Positions 59,110 through 64,000 of a stretch of 64,000 bases of DNA are shown here, piece after piece; position 1 is the first letter of the stretch; every line of letters begins with the position of its first letter. A program made the position numbers and the translations under genes. The notes below the pieces were generated by a model. It had not been told where the DNA came from and made no database searches. It saw nothing but the letters and a program-made list of their open reading frames with translations. Source of the DNA: an uncultured Burkholderiaceae bacterium (GTDB taxonomy: Bacteria; Pseudomonadota; Gammaproteobacteria; Burkholderiales; Burkholderiaceae_F); the NCBI GenBank assembly GCA_944390675.1, contig CALXQR010000004.1, positions 62,001 through 126,000 of the forward strand. Direction: 5' to 3'.

Positions 59110-61131
59110 ATGTTAGAGAAGAAGTTGTCGCACATTATCAAGCGTGATGGCAGCGTGAAGGATTTTGACCCTTCGAAAATTGCCGCAGCCATCGCCAAGG
59201 CGGGCAAAGCCACCGGCGAATTTGACGCCGCCCGCGCCGATCAGATCACAGAAGAACGCGTGCTGCCGGCCTTAACGGCGCTCAATTTAGTGACGCCTCA
59301 CATTGAACAGGTGCAGGACGCCGTTGAACACGCCCTTTTTGAAGAGGGCTACTTCAAGACGCTTCGCGCCTATATTGTTTATCGCGAACAGCGTCAGAAA
59401 GCGCGTGACGCACGCCAAAGCTGGGTCAATGTGGAGTCTTCCATCAATGAATATCTCCAGCAGCTTGACTGGCGCGTCAACGCTAACGCCAACCAAGGCT
59501 ACTCATTGGGCGGCCTGATTCTCAACGTCTCGGGCAAAGTGGTTGCGAACTATTGGCTCAATTACATCTATCCGCCCGAAATCGGCCGCGCTCACCGTGA
59601 GGCTGACGTTCATATCCATGACCTCGATATGCTCTCGGGTTACTGCGCCGGGTGGTCCCTTCGCACGCTTTTAACCGAAGGGCTCAACGGTGTGCCGGGG
59701 AAAGTGGAAGCGGGTGCCCCAAAACACTTGTCATCGGCCACGGGTCAAATCGTGAACTTCTTGGGCACGATGCAAAACGAATGGGCGGGCGCTCAAGCCT
59801 TCTCCTCTTTTGACACGTATCTTGCACCTTTCATTAAGAAAGACAATGTGCCCTATGAGGATGTGCTTCAAAGCATTCAGGAACTCATCTATAACCTGAA
59901 CGTTCCGTCTCGCTGGGGCACGCAAACGCCCTTTACAAACCTCACCTTTGACTGGACCTGTCCGGATGACCTCAAGGATCAGCATCCAGTGATCGCAGGC
60001 GAAGAAATGCCCTTCACGTACGGTGACTGCAAACGCGAAATGGACATGATCAACCGCGCCTACATCGAAGTGATGACCAAGGGCGATGCCAAGGGCCGTG
60101 TGTTCACCTTCCCGATTCCGACCTACAACATCACGCCGGATTTTGATTGGGACAGCGAAAACGCCGATCGCCTCTTTGCCATGACGGCGAAATACGGCTT
60201 ACCGTACTTCCAGAATTTCATTAATTCGGAACTCAAGCCCAACATGATCCGCTCGATGTGCTGCCGTCTGCAGCTTGACCTGCGCGAACTTTTAAAGCGC
60301 GGCAACGGTTTGTTCGGTTCTGCCGAGCAGACGGGTTCGCTTGGCGTCGTGACGATCAATTGCGCTCGCCTGGGGTATTTGTTCAAGGGCAATGAAAAGG
60401 GTCTCTTTGATCGCTTGGATCACTTGCTTGATTTGGCAAAGACGAGTCTTGAAATCAAACGCAAGGTGATTCAGCGCCACATCGACCAGGGGCTTTTCCC
60501 GTACACGAAGCGCTATCTCGGGACGCTGCGCAATCACTTCTCGACGATTGGTGTGAACGGCATCAATGAATGCATCCGCAATTTCACCAATGACGAACAC
60601 GATATTACGGATGATTGGGGCCATGCGTTTGCTCTGAAACTCCTCGATCATGTGAGAAGCCGCATGGTGGAATTCCAGGAAGAAACCGGTCACATGTATA
60701 ACTTGGAAGCAACGCCTGCCGAAGGCACGACGTACCGCTTTGCCAAGGAAGACCGCAAGCGCTTCCCGGACATTATTCAGGCGGGCACCGAATCCAACCC
60801 CTACTACACCAACAGCTCTCAGCTGCCGGTGGGCTTCACCGATGACCCGTTCCTCGCGCTTGAAATGCAAGATGATCTGCAGCGCAAGTACACGGGCGGC
60901 ACGGTGCTTCACCTTTACATGGCCGATGCCATCAGCTCTTCGAAAGCCTGCAAGGAATTGGTCCGCCGGGCGCTCTCGAGATTCCGTCTACCGTACCTTA
61001 CGGTCACGCCCACGTTCTCGATTTGCCCCAAACACGGCTACATCTCCGGGCGGCATGATTTCTGCCCGATTTGCGACGCAGAACTCATTCGCGCCAAGAA
61101 AGCCAAAGCGGCCTGCAAGGCTGATTGCTAA
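59110..61131 (+). CDS. nrdD: anaerobic ribonucleoside-triphosphate reductase, large part lacking the glycyl-radical tail
   Basis: This class III reductase makes dNTPs without oxygen. ATG at 59110 has GGAG 8 bases upstream, giving 673 residues. Residues 1-95 are an ATP-cone (KRDGSVKDFDPSKIAAAIAK). The barrel has SGYCAGWSLRTLL, and the thiyl-radical Cys region RSMCCRLQLDLRELLKRGNG. The C-terminal zinc site reads SICPKHGYISGRHDFCPICD; one usual Cys is His. The chain then stops after KAACKADC, without the RVxGYxxP glycyl-radical segment that family members carry about 20-60 residues later. That segment is encoded by the next small gene. Upstream lies a NrdR-like box. Confidence 0.93.
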   Translation: MLEKKLSHIIKRDGSVKDFDPSKIAAAIAKAGKATGEFDAARADQITEERVLPALTALNLVTPHIEQVQDAVEHALFEEGYFKTLRAYIVYREQRQKARDARQSWVNVESSINEYLQQLDWRVNANANQGYSLGGLILNVSGKVVANYWLNYIYPPEIGRAHREADVHIHDLDMLSGYCAGWSLRTLLTEGLNGVPGKVEAGAPKHLSSATGQIVNFLGTMQNEWAGAQAFSSFDTYLAPFIKKDNVPYEDVLQSIQELIYNLNVPSRWGTQTPFTNLTFDWTCPDDLKDQHPVIAGEEMPFTYGDCKREMDMINRAYIEVMTKGDAKGRVFTFPIPTYNITPDFDWDSENADRLFAMTAKYGLPYFQNFINSELKPNMIRSMCCRLQLDLRELLKRGNGLFGSAEQTGSLGVVTINCARLGYLFKGNEKGLFDRLDHLLDLAKTSLEIKRKVIQRHIDQGLFPYTKRYLGTLRNHFSTIGVNGINECIRNFTNDEHDITDDWGHAFALKLLDHVRSRMVEFQEETGHMYNLEATPAEGTTYRFAKEDRKRFPDIIQAGTESNPYYTNSSQLPVGFTDDPFLALEMQDDLQRKYTGGTVLHLYMADAISSSKACKELVRRALSRFRLPYLTVTPTFSICPKHGYISGRHDFCPICDAELIRAKKAKAACKADC

Positions 61132-61150
61132 ACAATAAGGATGAATTGAA

Positions 61151-61324
61151 ATGGATAAAAAAGACGAAAAAATTGAACTGAAAGACAGCGAACGCCAACC
61201 CTGTGAAGTGTGGACTCGAGTGATGGGTTACCATCGTCCTTTTTCCTCCTTCAATACTGGTAAGAAGGGTGAATTCTATGAACGCAAGTGCTTCGTTGAA
61301 AGCAAGTGCGGCTTAGATAAATAA
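61151..61324 (+). CDS. separate glycyl-radical subunit of class III ribonucleotide reductase
   Basis: This 57-residue gene lies 19 bp after the nrdD stop, with AAGG upstream. It holds the piece missing from NrdD: WTRVMGYHRPFSSFNTGKKG followed by EFYERKCF, with Gly26 as the radical site in RVMGY. An N-terminal lysine- and glutamate-rich stretch replaces the usual covalent link. NrdG (next gene) would generate the radical here, and the peptide would have to dock into the NrdD active site. Because the stop and a new start with spacer lie between, this looks like a true split rather than a single-base frameshift. Confidence 0.85.
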   Translation: MDKKDEKIELKDSERQPCEVWTRVMGYHRPFSSFNTGKKGEFYERKCFVESKCGLDK

Positions 61325-61391
61325 TTGCTTGTCTCAGACGTCGGAAAGCTGCCAGCGTTTCCGGCGTCTTTGTCTTTTCAGGATGACACTC

Positions 61392-62138
61392 ATGGATCAA
61401 AAGCGTGTCGCAGCAGTGGCTGATGAACTTAAAATCGCGGCTATTACGCCTTACACCAGTATCGATTATCCGGGCTGTTTTTCCGCGGTGGCTTTTATTC
61501 AGGGCTGCCCCTGGCGATGCCGCTATTGCCACAATCCGCATATGCAGCCGAGAGAATTTCCGCCTCAATACCTGCACTCGAGTTGGGGCGAACTCGTCAC
61601 GCTTTTAGAGCGCCGCAAAGGACTCCTTGATGCGGTTGTATTCTCGGGCGGCGAGCCCACGCTCGATCCTGCGCTTCGCGATGCGATGCAGCGGGTGAAA
61701 GAAATGGGATTTAAGATAGGCCTTCACACCTCGGGCTGCTACCCGGAGCACGTCGCGCAAGTGATTGATCTTGTCGATTGGGTGGGGCTTGATGTGAAGG
61801 CTTCATTGACGGATGCCGAAGCCTATCGTTGGATCACGGGACTTAATAAATCCGATCCTGCCGATCACGTTTCTCAAACGCTTGAGTTGATCCAAAAGAC
61901 GGGTGTCTCTTATGAGTGCCGCACAACGGCACATCCGGCATATCTGCCTGACGAAAAAATTCTGTCTCTGGCAAAAGAGCTTCGAAGCCGCGGCGTTGAA
62001 ACTTTCGCGCTTCAGGTCTACCGCAAGCCTAAAGAGCTGGATTTGCCCTTTGCCAACGTCGGCCACGAATATCCGGAACCGGAAACCCTTGAAGCGTTGC
62101 AAAAGCTTTTCCCGCGCTTTGAATTAAGGCGCGAATAG
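61392..62138 (+). CDS. nrdG: anaerobic ribonucleotide reductase activating protein (radical SAM)
   Basis: This 248-residue radical-SAM activase has the cluster motif CPWRCRYC in FIQGCPWRCRYCHNP (CX3CX2C), then VVFSGGEPTLDPALRDAM and DWVGLDVKASL. It creates the glycyl radical on the 57-residue partner. The ATG at 61392 is chosen because AGGA lies 8 bases upstream. It is longer than E. coli NrdG (154 residues) and closer to the NrdG2-type or pyruvate-formate-lyase-activase-like group. Its place 67 bp after the glycyl-radical gene supports the role. Confidence 0.9.
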   Translation: MDQKRVAAVADELKIAAITPYTSIDYPGCFSAVAFIQGCPWRCRYCHNPHMQPREFPPQYLHSSWGELVTLLERRKGLLDAVVFSGGEPTLDPALRDAMQRVKEMGFKIGLHTSGCYPEHVAQVIDLVDWVGLDVKASLTDAEAYRWITGLNKSDPADHVSQTLELIQKTGVSYECRTTAHPAYLPDEKILSLAKELRSRGVETFALQVYRKPKELDLPFANVGHEYPEPETLEALQKLFPRFELRRE

Positions 62139-62948
62139 CTAAAGAATTATTCGGGTTCCGCAGCCCGCCCAGTCCACATCGTCGAAGACTTTTGCCATGG
62201 CCGCTGCGGCCTTAAATCCCGTGCAATGATTGGGGCGCCAGCGCTTGACATCAAAAGCCTTGAGCGCCTCAATCCATATCGGAAGCTCTTCGGCTGAGGC
62301 AGCACTTAAATGTGTGCCGCCTAAAACCGTGTCAAACGAATCCACGTTAAAAGTCTTTTGCGCGTAGCGAAGAATGTTGGGCAAGCCCGCGTGGGCGCAA
62401 CCCAAAACGACGCTTGCGCCGCGCTCGCCTTTGACAAGAAGCGACACATCGTCTTTGAACGTATCGGGAATTTTTTGACCGTCAGGCGTTTCTTCCCACA
62501 TGTTCTTTGAATTCACAAAACGGTGATCGCGCTCAGCCGCAGGAACTGTGAAGGCAATGACTTCGTCTGTAATCTGCGCCCAAGTGTCAAAAGGATCGGT
62601 GAGGATGTTTGCAAAGAGGGGGCCGCCACCGCCGTTTCTTTTTTGATCAGCGTCTGACCATCTCTGAACGCTCATGGCAGATGACCCCCAGCGGCGGGCA
62701 AGAGGAGCGGCAAGAATGGCGTCTACGAGGCCCCCTGTGTGATCAAAATGCGCATGAGAAAACACGATGTGGTCAATGCGTGATGGATCAATTTTGAGCA
62801 CGCGCAGGTTGTGCATCAGAGAATGCATTTCAGAGCCCGTATCGAGTAAAAGGCGTGTTTTGTCACTTTCCAAATAAAGACAGTAGCCCCACTCCGCTTT
62901 CAAAAGGCGGTTTGTGCAAAAATTTTCAACGACAACAGTGAGTTGCAT
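62139..62948 (-). CDS. MBL-fold metallohydrolase
   Basis: This 269-residue metallo-beta-lactamase-fold protein has HxHxDH in DHIVFSHAHFDHTGG, VVLGCAHAGLPNIL and a late RPNHCTGFKAAAAMAKVF. It resembles proteins annotated as dihydropterin-ribofuranosylaminobenzene phosphate synthase-like, for which activity in bacteria is unproven. ATG at 62948 has GGGAG 8 bases upstream. It is convergent with nrdG, sharing no gap (stop at 62139 against 62138). Function is unknown. Confidence 0.85.
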   Translation of the reverse strand: MQLTVVVENFCTNRLLKAEWGYCLYLESDKTRLLLDTGSEMHSLMHNLRVLKIDPSRIDHIVFSHAHFDHTGGLVDAILAAPLARRWGSSAMSVQRWSDADQKRNGGGGPLFANILTDPFDTWAQITDEVIAFTVPAAERDHRFVNSKNMWEETPDGQKIPDTFKDDVSLLVKGERGASVVLGCAHAGLPNILRYAQKTFNVDSFDTVLGGTHLSAASAEELPIWIEALKAFDVKRWRPNHCTGFKAAAAMAKVFDDVDWAGCGTRIIL

Positions 62949-63065
62949 CAAAATTTCTCCCAAAAACAGACGCTTTGGTGCTAATATAGCGCCGCTTTTG
63001 CAAAGATTGGCGGCTTTTTTCGCTAACTCTTTAAAAATTCAGCGAAAAAAAAGGGCAGTTTGATC

Positions 63066-63094
63066 TTGCAAAGGCGGTGATTATCGATTACAAT
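63066..63094 (+). promoter_or_regulatory. sigma-70 promoter of rpsF-priB-rpsR
   Basis: TTGCAA (63066-63071) and TACAAT (63089-63094) have an ideal 17-bp spacer and end 71 bp before rpsF. The leader contains an inverted repeat, CCGGA...TCCGG, around 63118-63136. Confidence 0.8.
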
Positions 63095-63165
63095 CGCCTT
63101 TTTCTGTCCTTGCCACACCGGAAATAGACGCTCCGGGTGGCTTTTCCCGTAAGGAGACAATTCCA

Positions 63166-63570
63166 ATGCGTCATTATGAAATTTGCTTTATTGTGCACCC
63201 GGATCAAAGCGAGCAAGTGCCCGCTATGATCGAACGCTACAAGGCTCTCGTCGCTGAACAAGGCGGCAAGATGCATCGTGTGGAAGACTGGGGCCGCCGT
63301 CCGTTGGCCTATCCGATTCAAAAGTTGGTTAAGGCTCACTATGTTCTCATGAACGTCGAATGCACGCACGAAACGCTCGCTGAGATCGAAAACGGCTTCC
63401 GCTTCAACGACGCCGTGTTGCGTCATTTAACGATCAAGATGAAGAAGGCTGAAACTGCTCCCTCTCCGATGATGAAGATCGTCGAAAGAGAAGAACAGAA
63501 GAAGGCTGCCAGCGAAGCTGCTCAGGCTCAGGTCCAAGCCGCTCAAGCTCAAGAAGCTGCCGCTGCTTAA
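63166..63570 (+). CDS. rpsF: 30S ribosomal protein S6
   Basis: S6 binds the central domain of 16S rRNA together with S18. The 134-residue protein starts [20 protein letters not shown] and has [20 protein letters not shown] and ALHKLV-like [20 protein letters not shown] segments. The C-terminal tail is alanine- and glutamine-rich ([15 protein letters not shown]), a longer and lower-complexity extension than in E. coli. AAGGAG precedes the ATG. It is first in the conserved rpsF-priB-rpsR operon. Confidence 0.97.
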   Translation: MRHYEICFIVHPDQSEQVPAMIERYKALVAEQGGKMHRVEDWGRRPLAYPIQKLVKAHYVLMNVECTHETLAEIENGFRFNDAVLRHLTIKMKKAETAPSPMMKIVEREEQKKAASEAAQAQVQAAQAQEAAAA

Positions 63571-63610
63571 TTAATTTTTTATCCCTGTCGAAAGAACAAG
63601 AAGACGCGCC

Positions 63611-63904
63611 GTGAACACAATCCGATTAACTGGTGAGTTCACTCAGAAAGCCCAGATGCGGTACACACCCGCGGGCCTGGCGGTTTTAGAAGTGGTGTTT
63701 CACCACGCAAGTGTGGTAAAAGAGGCATCTCAAGAACGTAAATTGGTTTTTGATTTTGCCGCAAAAGCCTGTGGCGATATCGCCCTGGCACTGGATAAAG
63801 AGCCTTTGGGATCGGTTTTTGAGATCTCCGGTTTTTTAGCCCCGCGCTCGCAGCGTTCACGACAGATGATCGTTCATATTACGCAATACTCACAAGGAGT
63901 TTAA
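63611..63904 (+). CDS. priB: primosomal replication protein N
   Basis: PriB is an SSB-like protein that helps PriA restart stalled forks. The 97-residue protein starts with GTG at 63611 and has an OB fold: LTGEFTQKAQMRYTPAGLAV, FDFAAKACGDIALALDKEP, VFEISGFLAPRSQRSRQMIV, ending HITQYSQGV. It lies between rpsF and rpsR as in other betaproteobacteria and enterobacteria; it stops 2 bp before rpsR. Confidence 0.94.
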   Translation: MNTIRLTGEFTQKAQMRYTPAGLAVLEVVFHHASVVKEASQERKLVFDFAAKACGDIALALDKEPLGSVFEISGFLAPRSQRSRQMIVHITQYSQGV

Positions 63905-63906
63905 AA

Positions 63907-64000
63907 ATGGCTTTTGGTGCAAAGGGCAAGGGTAAGCCGCGCCGTGGCAACCAACAAAACGCGCTCTTTAAGCGCAAGAAGTTCTGCCGCTTTACGGCTG
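63907..64000 (+). CDS. rpsR: 30S ribosomal protein S18, N-terminal part
   Basis: The gene runs off the right edge; only the first 31 codons are visible. It reads a basic, glycine-rich start (AFGAKGKGKPRRGNQQNALF) followed by KRKKFCRFTA, the S18 signature. Start ATG at 63907, 2 bp after priB, with AAGGAG upstream at the priB end. Confidence 0.93.
   Translation, partial: MAFGAKGKGKPRRGNQQNALFKRKKFCRFTA

Noticed and set aside
61129-61153. Frameshift explanation for the nrdD end
   Set aside because: The large frame ends in a stop, followed by 19 bases and a new ATG with a purine-rich site. No single-base change restores a typical linker, so a genuine split is preferred, pending comparison.
1-64000. 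CRISPR arrays, insertion sequences, prophage or plasmid genes
   Set aside because: I saw no regularly spaced repeats, transposase or integrase motifs or replication genes. The only long exact repeat noticed is the tRNA-Gly pair.

Overview
The window looks like a chromosomal segment of a Gram-negative betaproteobacterium of the Burkholderiales, most likely a gut anaerobe of the Sutterella/Parasutterella type. This is an inference from gene content. Pointers are EF-P with Arg32 next to earP, the rpsF-priB-rpsR order, lpxH, an autotransporter with a C-terminal beta-barrel, and an oxygen-sensitive class III ribonucleotide reductase (nrdD/nrdG). There are no rRNA genes, transposases, integrases, CRISPR arrays or prophage genes. 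It reads as core genome with a few accessory islets.

Layout. 1-13.5 kb: a partial EamA transporter, lpxH, thiC behind a TPP riboswitch, a DUF486 membrane protein, tRNA-Arg, a nitroreductase/YgbA-like pair, a ribokinase/nucleoside hydrolase pair, efp with earP, uvrC-pgsA, an NhaC-type antiporter and a YgiW-like periplasmic protein. 13.6-14.1 kb: a four-tRNA operon (Gly, Cys, Gly, Leu). 14.1-14.7 kb: a probable type I toxin-antitoxin locus (42-residue hydrophobic peptide plus antisense RNA). 14.7-22.3 kb: putP, a structured non-coding stretch, yjiH-yjiG-like membrane proteins, an autotransporter and a DUF401 permease. 22.3-25.7 kb: ppsR and ppsA. 25.8-33.0 kb: two tandem YbaL-like antiporters, NfeD plus an SPFH protein, then four consecutive related proteins of unknown function. 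33.0-38.9 kb: smpB, ttdAB, rnfH, guaB, guaA. 38.9-50.9 kb: a QseBC-like two-component system beside a second YgiW-like gene, AIM24, a secreted choloylglycine-hydrolase-like enzyme, an AbgA-like amidohydrolase, a tadA with an extra N-terminal domain, an LD-carboxypeptidase, a hybrid histidine kinase facing a LuxR-type regulator, and ccmC/ccmD-like genes. 51.0-58.4 kb: rlhA, an ankyrin protein, tatD and two long-chain acyl-CoA synthetases. 58.4-62.9 kb: an intergenic small-RNA region, then class III ribonucleotide reductase in two pieces (a large subunit and a separate 57-residue glycyl-radical protein), nrdG and an MBL-fold protein. 63.1-64.0 kb: rpsF-priB-rpsR.

How the genes fit together. Anaerobic dNTP synthesis (nrdD, the split glycyl-radical piece, nrdG), gluconeogenic carbon entry (ppsA with its regulator ppsR), tartrate/fumarate hydration (ttdAB), proline and Na+ transport (putP, NhaC) and peptide or amide hydrolysis (AbgA-like, choloylglycine-hydrolase-like, LD-carboxypeptidase) fit an asaccharolytic intestinal organism. 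The two YgiW-like genes, 28 kb apart, share a near-identical 43-bp promoter element with three half-sites at 11-bp spacing, so both are probably controlled by the QseB-like regulator.

The least explained items are the four-gene related cassette (30.9-33.0 kb), the antisense-RNA/small-peptide locus (14.2-14.4 kb) with a weaker look-alike at 58.6-58.8 kb, the split NrdD, and the N-terminal extension on TadA. All calls come from reading the sequence; no database search was run.
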